This document shows positions 24,938 to 32,635 of a stretch of DNA of 37,046 nt, one piece after another; positions within the stretch are counted from its first letter, which is position 1, and each line of letters begins with the position of its first letter. The notes under the pieces were generated by a model. The model was not told where the DNA came from. It saw only the letters and a program-made list of their open reading frames with translations, and did no database searches. Source of the DNA: Comamonadaceae bacterium OH2545_COT-014 (GTDB taxonomy: Bacteria > Pseudomonadota > Gammaproteobacteria > Burkholderiales > Burkholderiaceae_C). A program made the translations under genes and the position numbers. The stretch lies in NCBI GenBank assembly GCA_003859965.1, contig RQYR01000029.1:1-37046 (forward strand), in the 5' to 3' direction.

Positions 24938-26371
24938 TCAAGACGACGGCTTGGCGGCCTTGGCAGGCCGCTGCCAGTCCGGCACGCTGATCTGCCGGCT
25001 GCGCGACACGCTCAGCGCGCCGGGCGGCGTGTCTTTGGTGATGGTGGAGCCGCCGCCCACGGTGCCGCCCGCGCCCAGCGTGAGCGGGGCCACCAGCACA
25101 CAGTTGCTGCCCACGTGCACGTCGGCCTCGATCACGGTGCGGTGCTTGTTGGCGCCATCGTAGTTGGCGGTGATGCTGCCCGCGCCGTAGTTCACGCGCT
25201 CGCCCACGGTGGCGTCGCCCAGGTAGGCCAGATGGTTAGCCTTGGCGCCTGCGGCCAGCTGGCTGTTTTTCACCTCGACGAAGTTGCCAATGTGCACCCC
25301 GGCCCCCAGCTGTGCGCCGGGGCGCAGGCGCGCATACGGCCCTACCAGCGCGCCGGGGCCCACCACCACGCCCTGGCTGCCGCCGTCAATATGGGTAAAG
25401 GGGTGGATGACTGCGCCGGCCTCAATGCGGGCGTTGGCAATCACGCAGTGCGCGCCAATACGCACGCCCTCGCCCAGCGTCACCTGGCCTTCGAAGAGGC
25501 AGCCCACGTCAATTTCCACATCCTGCGCGCAGTCCAGCGTGCCGCGCAGGTCAAAGCGGGCCGGGTCGGCCAGGCGCACGCCCTGCACCATCAGCGCCTC
25601 GGCGGCGCGGCGCTGCGCCTCGCGCTCCAGCGCGGCCAGTTGCACGGGGCTGTTGACGCCGGCCACCTGCGTCGCGTCTTGCGTTTTCAGCGCCACCACC
25701 GGGGTGCCCGCGGCCACGGCGTGGCGCACCACATCGGTCAGGTAGAACTCTTTTTGCGCGTTGTCGTCGTCCAGCAGCGCCAGGTATTTCTTCAGCAGCG
25801 CGGTGGGCGCGGCCATGATGCCGCTGTAGCACTCGCGAATGGCGCGCTGCGCCTCGGTCGCGTCCTTGTGCTCGACGATGGCGCGCACCGCGTCGCCGCC
25901 CGCTGCGTCGCGCACGATGCGGCCATAACCCGTGGGGTCGTCAAAGTCGATGGTAAGCAGCGCGATGCGTTCGCCGCCGCTGGCGGCCACCAGCGCCTGC
26001 AGCGTGTCGGCCTGGGTCAGCGGCACGTCGCCGGAGAGCACCAGCGTGACGCCATCATCCGGCAGGCGGGGCGCGGCCTGCTGCACCGCATGGCCGGTGC
26101 CCAGCTGCGGCTCCTGGCGCACTGTCTCGCAAATCAGCGGCAGGCCGTTTTGGCCCTCAGCGCCCGTCTGGCTTGCGCAAAACGCTTCCACTTCTGTAGC
26201 GCCATGCCCCGTGATGACCACGCAGCGCCGCGCCGCCAGCGCCGCCGCCGTGGCCAGCACATGCCCCAGCATGGGCCGCCCGGCCAGGCGTTGCAGCACC
26301 TTGGGCAGCCGGCTTTTCATGCGGGTGCCCTTGCCTGCGGCCATGATGACGACGTCGACGGGATGTGCCAT
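24938..26371 (-). CDS. glmU: Bifunctional GlmU (GlcN-1-P acetyltransferase / GlcNAc-1-P uridyltransferase)
   Basis: Makes UDP-GlcNAc for peptidoglycan and lipopolysaccharide, 477 residues from the ATG at 26371 (E. coli 456). The N-terminal uridyltransferase domain has the nucleotide loop MAAGKGTRMKSRLPKVL, VVITGHGA, TVRQEPQLGTGHAV, and LVLSGDVPLT. The C-terminal left-handed beta-helix has hexapeptide repeats and the acetyltransferase active-site segments GPYARLRPGAQLG, HIGNFVEVKNSQLAAGAKAN, and ATVGERVNYGAGSITANYDG. An AGGAG lies upstream of the start. Longer in-frame upstream sequence has no family similarity. A CATAAT hexamer at 26416-26411 on the minus strand could be a -10 element. Confidence 0.97.
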   Translation of the reverse strand: MAHPVDVVIMAAGKGTRMKSRLPKVLQRLAGRPMLGHVLATAAALAARRCVVITGHGATEVEAFCASQTGAEGQNGLPLICETVRQEPQLGTGHAVQQAAPRLPDDGVTLVLSGDVPLTQADTLQALVAASGGERIALLTIDFDDPTGYGRIVRDAAGGDAVRAIVEHKDATEAQRAIRECYSGIMAAPTALLKKYLALLDDDNAQKEFYLTDVVRHAVAAGTPVVALKTQDATQVAGVNSPVQLAALEREAQRRAAEALMVQGVRLADPARFDLRGTLDCAQDVEIDVGCLFEGQVTLGEGVRIGAHCVIANARIEAGAVIHPFTHIDGGSQGVVVGPGALVGPYARLRPGAQLGAGVHIGNFVEVKNSQLAAGAKANHLAYLGDATVGERVNYGAGSITANYDGANKHRTVIEADVHVGSNCVLVAPLTLGAGGTVGGGSTITKDTPPGALSVSRSRQISVPDWQRPAKAAKPSS

Positions 26372-26680
26372 TGCGCGATGCTCCTGAAGGAAAAACCAAA
26401 AACGCCGCTGATTATGAAAGCGCGCCGCGCCCGCTTGGCCCCCGCATTCCGGCGCCCCGCTGCGGCAGCGTGGCCACAGGCGGGGTGTGGGTTTTTGCCA
26501 TGCTCGTTCATGCGCCCGGCACGAGCCGGTGTGCCGTGCGGCATGGGAACAGGCGCCAGGCATCCGCACGCAGCCATGGCCAGGGCGCGCCATGGGGCGC
26601 ATGACAGCCCCAAGCTATCGAACATCATGGCCACGCGGCCACGGTGCGCACATGGCGCCGGCGCACGCCAGGCGGGCGGG
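26372..26680. other. Intergenic region between the Crp/Fnr gene and glmU
   Basis: There is no convincing gene in these 309 bases. On the minus strand a possible -10 (CATAAT, 26416-26411) precedes glmU by about 40 bases, but the matching -35 position reads GCCAAG, so the promoter is only tentative. The rest is GC-rich with Arg/Pro-biased chance reading frames. No terminator-like hairpin with a T-run was seen after the regulator gene. Confidence 0.4.
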
Positions 26681-27433
26681 TCAGATCAGAGGCGCTGGCC
26701 GCATGGGCTGCGTGTGGTAGTCGGCAATGCGCTCCAGCGCCTCGGGGTCCAGCAGCGAGAGGCGGCCGCCATGCAGACGGTGCAGGCCCAGGCGCTCCAG
26801 CCGGCGCAGGGTCTTGTTGGTGTGCACCAGCGACAGCCCCAGCGCATCGGCAATGTGCTGCTGCGTCAGCGGAAACGGCACACTGCCATCGGCATCGGCC
26901 AAACCCACGCGCTCGGCGCGGCGCCACAGGTGAATGAGCAGCATGGCAATGCGCTCGGCCGCATTGCGGCGGCCTACGGTCAGCAGAATTTCGTCTTGCA
27001 GCCGCTCCTGCGTGGCGCTCAACCAGGTAATGGCGTAGCCCAGACGTGGCTGCTGGTAATAAAGATCCCACAGCCCCTGCGGCGGAAACACGCACAGGTG
27101 CAGCGCGGTCAGCGCCTCCACGCCATAGGTGGCCGCCTGGGCAAACTCGCCCTGCAAGCCCACGAAATCGCCGGGCAACAAGAAGTTGAGGATTTGCCGC
27201 CGCCCATCGGCCAGGGTTTTGTAGCGAAAGGCCCAGCCCGAGAAAACGGTGTAGAGACGGTCAATGGCGCGGTGCTCGGGCACCACCGTCTGCCCGGCGC
27301 GCACGGCCTGCTGGCCCGTGCGGAAAGCTTGCACGCAAGCCAGCTCCTCCGCCGTCAGGGGCTTGAACCCAGGTTGCAGCCGCAGCGTGCAATCAGCACA
27401 GAAAGAAGGCGGACGGGAGGCGGCAGCGGTCAT
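26681..27433 (-). CDS. Crp/Fnr-family transcriptional regulator
   Basis: DNA-binding regulator of 250 residues. A cyclic-nucleotide-like beta-roll (RLYTVFSGWAFRYKTLADGRRQILNFLLPGDFVGL) leads to a dimerisation helix and a C-terminal winged helix-turn-helix (PLTQQHIADALGLSLVHTNK, then TLRRLERLGL). Cysteines occur at 12, 15, 33 and 114. The CxxC start recalls FNR, but the spacing differs from E. coli FNR (20, 23, 29, 122), so an iron-sulfur oxygen sensor is possible and not shown. It is divergent from a BLUF photoreceptor gene across 150 bases that contain palindromes and repeats, so it may regulate that gene and itself. glmU is 310 bases downstream. Confidence 0.88.
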   Translation of the reverse strand: MTAAASRPPSFCADCTLRLQPGFKPLTAEELACVQAFRTGQQAVRAGQTVVPEHRAIDRLYTVFSGWAFRYKTLADGRRQILNFLLPGDFVGLQGEFAQAATYGVEALTALHLCVFPPQGLWDLYYQQPRLGYAITWLSATQERLQDEILLTVGRRNAAERIAMLLIHLWRRAERVGLADADGSVPFPLTQQHIADALGLSLVHTNKTLRRLERLGLHRLHGGRLSLLDPEALERIADYHTQPMRPAPLI

Positions 27434-27583
27434 GGGGGCGTATTTCTACTGCATCGCCGCTTGTCTTTTGACATTGTGCGCAAGCCAAAAGCCGCTACAT
27501 TGCAGCGCCCCGCGAATTCGCGGCCTTTTGTTGCTGGTCTGCTTTGTCTTGCCTTCTGCACAACACTTTTGCACAACGCCTTG
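27434..27583. promoter_or_regulatory. Shared control region of the Crp/Fnr and BLUF genes
   Basis: A divergent 150-base region. Visible elements are TTGACA (27468-27473), a plausible -35 box but with a poorly spaced TACATT at 27496; the near-palindrome TTGTGCGCAA (27474-27483); a perfect 14-bp palindrome, CCGCGAATTCGCGG (27510-27523); and two direct TGCACAAC copies (27557-27564 and 27570-27577) with a 13-bp period. Candidate operators for the adjacent regulator are inference. Confidence 0.5.
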
Positions 27584-27991
27584 ATGAACCCTGCCGCCGA
27601 CTCCCTGAGCCACATTCTTTATGTCAGCCACCTGGCTCCCCAGTGCAATGCCACCGTGGTGCCGCGCATCCTGCAGACCGCCCGCCGCCACAACGCGGCG
27701 CATGGCATCACGGGATTGCTGGTGTTTGACGGGCAGATGTTCTGCCAGCTGCTGGAAGGCCCGGCCAGTGAAGTGGCGCCGTTGATGGCCCGCATCCGTC
27801 AGGACGCGCGCCATGTGCATCTGCAAACGCTGTACGAAGGCGAACCCACAGTGCGCCATTTCGAGGCATTTTCCATGGGGTACGCCCAGGCCGAGGACGA
27901 GGAACCGCTGCATGCGCTGGCGCAGCACCAGGGCACGGCGGCCCTGCATGCCTTGCAGGCTCTGCTGCCCCAGCTGGACGTGGAGCATTGA
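27584..27991 (+). CDS. Single-domain BLUF blue-light sensor
   Basis: Flavin-binding photoreceptor domain protein, 135 residues with no output domain. Aligned to AppA BLUF by eye, the flavin-pocket residues fall at identical spacing: Y13 (AppA Y21) in HILYVSHL, N37 (N45) in RRHNAAHGITGLLVFDG, Q55 (Q63) in MFCQLLEG, and M98 (M106) in FEAFSMGY. The usual Trp (AppA W104) is replaced by F96. Short BLUF proteins generally act by contacting a partner protein. The best candidate here is the divergently encoded Crp/Fnr regulator, which is inference. The ATG at 27584 gives a short leader before the domain. The gene converges on mccA. Confidence 0.9.
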   Translation: MNPAADSLSHILYVSHLAPQCNATVVPRILQTARRHNAAHGITGLLVFDGQMFCQLLEGPASEVAPLMARIRQDARHVHLQTLYEGEPTVRHFEAFSMGYAQAEDEEPLHALAQHQGTAALHALQALLPQLDVEH

Positions 27992-28164
27992 TAAAGCCGG
28001 ACTCACACGCCCGGATTCACGGGGGCGCAGGCGAGCGCATCTGGGCCGACGCGTCCGCCCTGACGCCCCGGGGCTACTGCTAAAAGCGCCGCACGCCAAC
28101 CGCCCAACCGCCTGACGCGCTCGCCCTTGGCTGGTGATCCGCGCGCAGCCCGTGGCGCGCCGCT

Positions 28165-30189
28165 TCAGTTTGCGGCCTGCAGCCGCAGCAGCTCGGCCCC
28201 GTCCATCACCTGGTCGCCGGGGGCGTAGAGCAGCTCGGCCACCACGCCGTCAATGGGGGCGGCAATGGTGTGTTCCATCTTCATCGCCTCCATCACGGCC
28301 AGGGGCTGGCCCTTGCTGACCTTGTCGCCCGCTTTCACGGCAAAGCTGACCACCTTGCCGGGCATGGGGGCCGTCAGGCGCCCGCCATCGCCGCCGCCTT
28401 CGCCGGCGTGGGCCAGCACGTCCAGCTCGGTGATCTGGGCCGCGCCGCGCGTGCCGAACACGTGTTCCACCTCGCCCAGCGGGTAGACGCTGACGACTTC
28501 ACGCTGCGCCTGTGCGCCCGTGCCCAGGCGCAGGTCGATGCGACCGCCGGGCAGCGCGCTGAAGGCGATGGGCTGCGGCTCTGCATCGCCCACTTTCAGG
28601 CTCAGGCCGTCGTGCAGGTAGCGCAGCTTGGCCACCACGGGCTGGCCCTGGTATTGCAGGTCGATGCGGCGCTGCGCCACGCCGTGCGAGCGCCAGCCGT
28701 CGGCGCGGCTGAAGGGATCGGGCGTTTCGGCGGCGCGCTCGGCCAGCACGGTCTGCGCCACGGCGGCGGCCACCGTGAGGGGCAGGCCCAGCCTGTCCTG
28801 GTTGAACAGGTGATCGCGCTCGCGCTGGATCAGGGCCGTGTCCAGCCGCGCCTGGGCAAAGGACTCGGTGGCCAGCACGTGGCGCAGGAACTGCACGTTG
28901 GTTTGCAGGCCCGCGATGTGGGTGGCGGCCAGGGCCTGGTCGAGCTTGGCCAGCGCCTGCTGGCGCGTTTCGCCCCAGACGATGAGCTTGGCGATCATGC
29001 TGTCGTAGTAGGGGCTGATGGCATCGCCCTCGCGCACGCCGTCGTCCACGCGCACGGGGCCGAATTCAAAGCTCACGTGCGGCGGCTTGCGGTAGATGTG
29101 CAGCGTGCCAGTGGCGGGCAGGAACTGGTTGTCGGGGTTTTCGGCGCAGATGCGCGCCTCGATGGCGTGGCCGTCGATCAGCAGGTCTTCTTGCCCCAGC
29201 GGCAGCGGCTCGCCCGCGGCCACGCGCAACTGCCACTCCACCAGGTCTTGCCCGGTGATGGCCTCGGTGACGGGGTGCTCCACTTGCAGGCGGGTGTTCA
29301 TTTCCATGAAGTAGAACTTCATCTGCTCGGGCGCGTCGTAGCCGCCGGGCTGCTCGACGATGAATTCCACCGTGCCTGCGCCCACGTAGCCCACGGCCTT
29401 GGCGGCGTTGACAGCGGCTTCGCCCATGGCGGCGCGCAGCGCGGGCGTCATGCCGGGAGCAGGCGCTTCTTCCAGCACCTTCTGGTGGCGTCGCTGCACG
29501 GAGCAGTCGCGCTCGAACAGGTAAACGCAGTTGCCCTGCGTGTCGGCAAAGACCTGGATTTCAATGTGGCGCGGGCGCTGCACGTATTTCTCGACCAGCA
29601 CGTTGTCATCGCCAAAACTATTGATGGCTTCGCGCTTGCAGCTTTCCAGCGCGGCTGCGAAGTCCTCGGCCTTTTCCACCGCGCGCATGCCCTTGCCGCC
29701 GCCGCCCGCGCTGGCCTTGATGAGCACGGGGTAGCCGATGCTGTCGGCCTCTTTTTTCAGCAAGTCGGGGTTCTGGTCAGCGCCGTGGTAGCCGGGCACC
29801 AGCGGCACGCCGGCGCTTTCCATCAGGCGCTTGGATTCGGCCTTCAGGCCCATGGCATTGATGGCGCTGGCCGGCGGGCCGATGAAGACCAGGCCGCTCG
29901 CGGCGCAAGCCTGGGCGAAGTCTTCATTCTCGCTCAAAAAGCCGTAGCCGGGGTGGATGGCCTGCGCGCCCGTGGCCTTGGCCGCGTCGATGATGCGCTG
30001 CCACTGCAAGTAGCTGTCCTTGGGCGCGTTGCCGCCCACGTGCACGGCCTCGTCGCAGGCCAGCACGTGCTTGGCGTGGGCGTCGGCGTCGGAATACACG
30101 GCCACGGTTTTCACGCCCATGCGGCGGGCGGTGGCGGCCACGCGGCAGGCAATCTCTCCGCGGTTGGCGATCAGGATCTTGGTGAACAT
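28165..30189 (-). CDS. mccA: 3-Methylcrotonyl-CoA carboxylase, biotin-containing alpha subunit
   Basis: Biotin carboxylase plus biotin carrier subunit (LiuD), 674 residues from the ATG at 30189, which has GAGGAG upstream. The N-terminal biotin carboxylase has KILIANRGEIACRV, HPGYGFLSENEDFA, the ATP-grasp glycine loop KASAGGGGKGMRAV, RDCSVQRRHQKVLEEAPAP, and FMEMNTRLQVEHPVTE. The C-terminal carrier domain has the biotinyl lysine K637 in MEAMKMEH. The same architecture occurs in acetyl-, propionyl- and geranyl-CoA carboxylases. The assignment to methylcrotonyl-CoA rests on liuC upstream and on the mccB 3' end at the right edge of the window, all on the same strand. The CYTH-HAD gene ends 11 bases upstream, so they are cotranscribed. 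Confidence 0.92.
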   Translation of the reverse strand: MFTKILIANRGEIACRVAATARRMGVKTVAVYSDADAHAKHVLACDEAVHVGGNAPKDSYLQWQRIIDAAKATGAQAIHPGYGFLSENEDFAQACAASGLVFIGPPASAINAMGLKAESKRLMESAGVPLVPGYHGADQNPDLLKKEADSIGYPVLIKASAGGGGKGMRAVEKAEDFAAALESCKREAINSFGDDNVLVEKYVQRPRHIEIQVFADTQGNCVYLFERDCSVQRRHQKVLEEAPAPGMTPALRAAMGEAAVNAAKAVGYVGAGTVEFIVEQPGGYDAPEQMKFYFMEMNTRLQVEHPVTEAITGQDLVEWQLRVAAGEPLPLGQEDLLIDGHAIEARICAENPDNQFLPATGTLHIYRKPPHVSFEFGPVRVDDGVREGDAISPYYDSMIAKLIVWGETRQQALAKLDQALAATHIAGLQTNVQFLRHVLATESFAQARLDTALIQRERDHLFNQDRLGLPLTVAAAVAQTVLAERAAETPDPFSRADGWRSHGVAQRRIDLQYQGQPVVAKLRYLHDGLSLKVGDAEPQPIAFSALPGGRIDLRLGTGAQAQREVVSVYPLGEVEHVFGTRGAAQITELDVLAHAGEGGGDGGRLTAPMPGKVVSFAVKAGDKVSKGQPLAVMEAMKMEHTIAAPIDGVVAELLYAPGDQVMDGAELLRLQAAN

Positions 30190-30200
30190 GGCTTGTCTCC

Positions 30201-31073
30201 TCAAATGTCTGAAATCAAAGAGTGGGCAGGGTGGCCAGCGTCTGCCGCATTGCCCGGCAACACGTGCTGGCAAAAGCGCCAGTCGTGCACGGGCTGGTCG
30301 TCGATGTAGGCATCGGGCTTGGGCAAGAAGGCGGCAAAGCAGTCGGCCAGGCCCAGCGCTTGCGCGGACTGGCGGGCGTAGTCGGCGCCGCCGCTGCTCC
30401 ACAAATACAGCGTGTGGCCTTGCGCGTGCAGCGCCCGCACGGCCTGCACCACGCCGGGCATGGGAATGCGGCGCGCGCCCACGCTGCGCACCAGGGTGTC
30501 ATCCACGTCCACGTAAATCACGCGCGGACGGCTTGGCGCGCTTGGAGGATTTTGGGCCGTGCCCGAAGGCGCCAGCAGATCCACATAGGCCCTGTCCACC
30601 AGCTGCGCTGGGGCGATGCCCAGCTGCGCCATCAGGCGCTGGGCTTCGGCCACGCCGTCTTCAGGCGGCTCGTCGCCTTGCAAGACGACCTCCAGCTCTA
30701 GAAAGTCGCCCAGCCCCTGCACCTGATCCAGATGAATACGGGTTCGCCCCGCCATGAACAGCATGCGCTGCTTGCGCACGCGGCCTGCCTGACCCCAGGC
30801 CAACGTCAGGCACTGGCGCAGCGATGGCGGATCACTGACAGGCGCGCGCAGGTAGAACGATGCCCTGGGCCCCGCCTGATCCGCACGGCGGTAGAAAATC
30901 AGCTCGCCCCGATCCGCAGCGCACTGACGCAGCTTCAACCGGCCCTGGGGGCAGACAAAGAACGTGTCGTCCTGCGCGATCAGCGTGGCGGCCTGCCCGC
31001 ACAAGGCCTGCACACGGGGTAGCAGCGTCTGCACACTGTCTATGCGCGCCTTGATCTCAACGTTGCATGGCAT
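30201..31073 (-). CDS. CYTH-domain protein fused to a HAD-type phosphohydrolase
   Basis: A 290-residue fusion not matching any named enzyme I know. Residues 1-165 form a CYTH (triphosphate tunnel) domain of the CyaB-like branch: N-terminal CNVEIKAR, GRLKLRQ (45-51), ELIFYRRAD with E57/R61/R62, RIHLDQV (112-118), and FLELEV with E126/E128. After a Ser/Pro linker, residues 184-275 carry all four HAD motifs: nucleophile D189 and D191 in VDVDDTLV, S226/S227 in LYLWSSGG, K252 in LPKPDAY, and D258/D259 in YIDDQP. CYTH proteins act on triphosphates or polyphosphates, so a two-step phosphate-removing enzyme is plausible but unproven. The start at 31073 gives the standard MPxNVEIKA beginning. An earlier ATG at 31121 would overlap the upstream gene. 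Confidence 0.85.
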   Translation of the reverse strand: MPCNVEIKARIDSVQTLLPRVQALCGQAATLIAQDDTFFVCPQGRLKLRQCAADRGELIFYRRADQAGPRASFYLRAPVSDPPSLRQCLTLAWGQAGRVRKQRMLFMAGRTRIHLDQVQGLGDFLELEVVLQGDEPPEDGVAEAQRLMAQLGIAPAQLVDRAYVDLLAPSGTAQNPPSAPSRPRVIYVDVDDTLVRSVGARRIPMPGVVQAVRALHAQGHTLYLWSSGGADYARQSAQALGLADCFAAFLPKPDAYIDDQPVHDWRFCQHVLPGNAADAGHPAHSLISDI

Positions 31074-31107
31074 GGGCGCGCTCTGCCAGCGCAGGGGATC
31101 AGAGGCA

Positions 31108-31869
31108 TTACGCATGCCCATGCCCCATGTGTGTGCGCTGGCGGCGCAGCTTGTGCAGCACCAGCTTGAAGAACTTGTAGAGCAGCGCGATCAGGGCAAT
31201 GGCCAGCAGCACCATCACCGCCAGCGCGATGCCAAAGGCCACGGGGTATTGCGTGGCCAGCCAGACCACGGCGATGACCAGGCCGTCCTCGAACAGCGAG
31301 GCCAGCCAGTTGGAAAACGGCTCCGGGCTGGTGTTGATGGCCGCGCGCGCGGTGGCCTTGGCGGCGAACGAGGTGGCCGCGAGCGAGCCGCCCAGCAGCC
31401 CGGCGGCCACGCCCATGGCGGCGCTGTCGGCGCCGAACACGCCTGCGGCCAGCAGCGCGCCAGCGGGCACGCGGATGAAGGCGTTGATGCCGTCCCACGC
31501 GCTGTCCAGCCAGGGCACCTTGTCGGCAAAAAACTCCACCAGCAGCATGAAGCCGCTCACCGCCAGCACCAGCGGGTGCGCCAGCACGGAAAGGCCGCTG
31601 GGCAGCGCCAGCCAGCCCGCCGCGCCCATGGCCCCGACCAGGAAGGTGACGGCATAGAGCCGAAAGCCGCTGGCCCAGCCCAGCGCGGCGGCCAGGGCCA
31701 TGAGGCCCGCCATGTCCAGCTGGGCCACGGCGCCGCTGGCGGCCTGGCCCACGGCCTGTGCGCCCTGATCCACGGCATCGCCCACGGCGCGCGCCGTGTC
31801 GGGCCCGATGTGGATGCCGATGCCGTGCAGCCACTGCACGATGGCGTCGATCAAGCTCTGGTCTTGCAT
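31108..31869 (-). CDS. DUF4126-type membrane protein
   Basis: Predicted inner-membrane protein of 253 residues with no assigned activity. About five to six hydrophobic helices are visible (LMALAAALGWASGFRLYAV; VGAMGAAGWLALP; a Gly/Ala-rich pair around GVAAGLLGGSLAATSF; and a final long helix GIALAVMVLLAIALIALLY). A basic His-rich C-terminus follows (KLRRQRTHMGHGHA). The ASGFR...PWLDSAWDGINAFIRVPAGALL region is the recognisable DUF4126 core. It lies between the lipoprotein gene and the CYTH-HAD gene on the same strand and is probably cotranscribed. A function in this locus cannot be stated. Confidence 0.8.
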   Translation of the reverse strand: MQDQSLIDAIVQWLHGIGIHIGPDTARAVGDAVDQGAQAVGQAASGAVAQLDMAGLMALAAALGWASGFRLYAVTFLVGAMGAAGWLALPSGLSVLAHPLVLAVSGFMLLVEFFADKVPWLDSAWDGINAFIRVPAGALLAAGVFGADSAAMGVAAGLLGGSLAATSFAAKATARAAINTSPEPFSNWLASLFEDGLVIAVVWLATQYPVAFGIALAVMVLLAIALIALLYKFFKLVLHKLRRQRTHMGHGHA

Positions 31870-31934
31870 GAGGTTCTACATTCCCGGTAGCGGTTTGCGG
31901 CGGATGGATGAAAGCGGGGCCTGGGCTGGCGCGG

Positions 31935-32552
31935 TCAGGACGCTGGCATGGGCAGCACGGCCATGAACTGGCCGCACACCTTGACCTGGCCGCCCACCAC
32001 CTGCCAGCCGTGGCTGATCTCCGCCCAGCTGAGCTTGCAGTCCGCCCAGGGCCGGTCGCGGGCCTGCACCTGCACGTGGCCCTGGGCCGTTTCGGTCAGC
32101 ACATAAGGGATCTTCTCCCCTGGCCTTTCCGCCCCCATGATGAGCAGCCCCGGCCCGGGCAGCAGTTGCAGCGCCTGGCAGTTGTTGTAGCTGTTTTGGC
32201 GCTCGAACAGGGTGTCCAGCTGCACGGGCTGGCCCCGGTGGCTGATCCAGTAGTCGCAGAACGCTGTCCCCTGGCTGCCGCGGCCAGCGATGTAGCGGCG
32301 GATCTCCACCCTGAAGGGGCCGTGCTGCACCGTGCGCAGCAGCTCACCCCGGTCGCGCGTGGACGGCGGCGTGCCAGGGCCGAAGCTGCCCGATGACGGG
32401 CCGGGCCACTCACATCCGGCCACGGCCAGCAGCGCGCCCAGCGCCATGCAGGCGGCCCCGGCCCGCACAGCCCGCGTGGCGGCAAGCGCAAGCGGCGCGC
32501 CCGCTGCATGCAGGCGCGGCGAGCCTGAACCAGGCAGCGGGGCGTGGGTCAT
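31935..32552 (-). CDS. Putative lipoprotein of unknown function
   Basis: 205 residues from the ATG at 32552. A long N-terminal region ends in a lipobox, ALLAVAGC|EWPGPSSG, at about residue 47, so the mature protein should be lipid-anchored after Lgt processing. The mature part has VQHGPFRVEIRRYIAGRG, FCDYWISHRGQPVQLDTLFE, and four further cysteines that could form disulfides. I do not recognise a domain. The start is uncertain: ATG at 32567 and TTG at 32585 are also in frame, and the latter lies inside a dispersed repeat. It lies between liuC and the DUF4126 gene. Confidence 0.7.
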   Translation of the reverse strand: MTHAPLPGSGSPRLHAAGAPLALAATRAVRAGAACMALGALLAVAGCEWPGPSSGSFGPGTPPSTRDRGELLRTVQHGPFRVEIRRYIAGRGSQGTAFCDYWISHRGQPVQLDTLFERQNSYNNCQALQLLPGPGLLIMGAERPGEKIPYVLTETAQGHVQVQARDRPWADCKLSWAEISHGWQVVGGQVKVCGQFMAVLPMPAS

Positions 32553-32565
32553 GCGGCCAAAAGAC

Positions 32566-32635
32566 ATTGCTTGCTTCAAAAACAATAGCGAACTTTGAAC
32601 AGGGTCAGGCGATCAGGCCGTTTTTTATGCCTGCC
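32566..32635 (+). repeat. Dispersed repeat copy F
   Basis: TTCAAAAACAATAGCG (32575-32590) is followed by a CAGG/CCTG-rich segment and GGCCGTTTTTTATGCCTG, the same end as copy E. It fills the gap between the stop of liuC and the start of the lipoprotein gene. Confidence 0.55.

Noticed and set aside
25115-27583. N-terminal 820 codons of the open frame that ends in the BLUF domain
   Set aside because: This part is antisense to glmU and the Crp/Fnr gene. Only the last 135 codons form a real protein.
27992-28164. Terminator between the convergent BLUF and mccA genes
   Set aside because: The only inverted arms (GGCGAGCG/CGCTCGCC) are about 85 bases apart with no T-run, too weak to call.
28270-30309. 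Long open frame (679 codons) antisense to mccA
   Set aside because: Its composition is that of a shadow frame opposite a high-GC gene, and mccA is unambiguous on the other strand.
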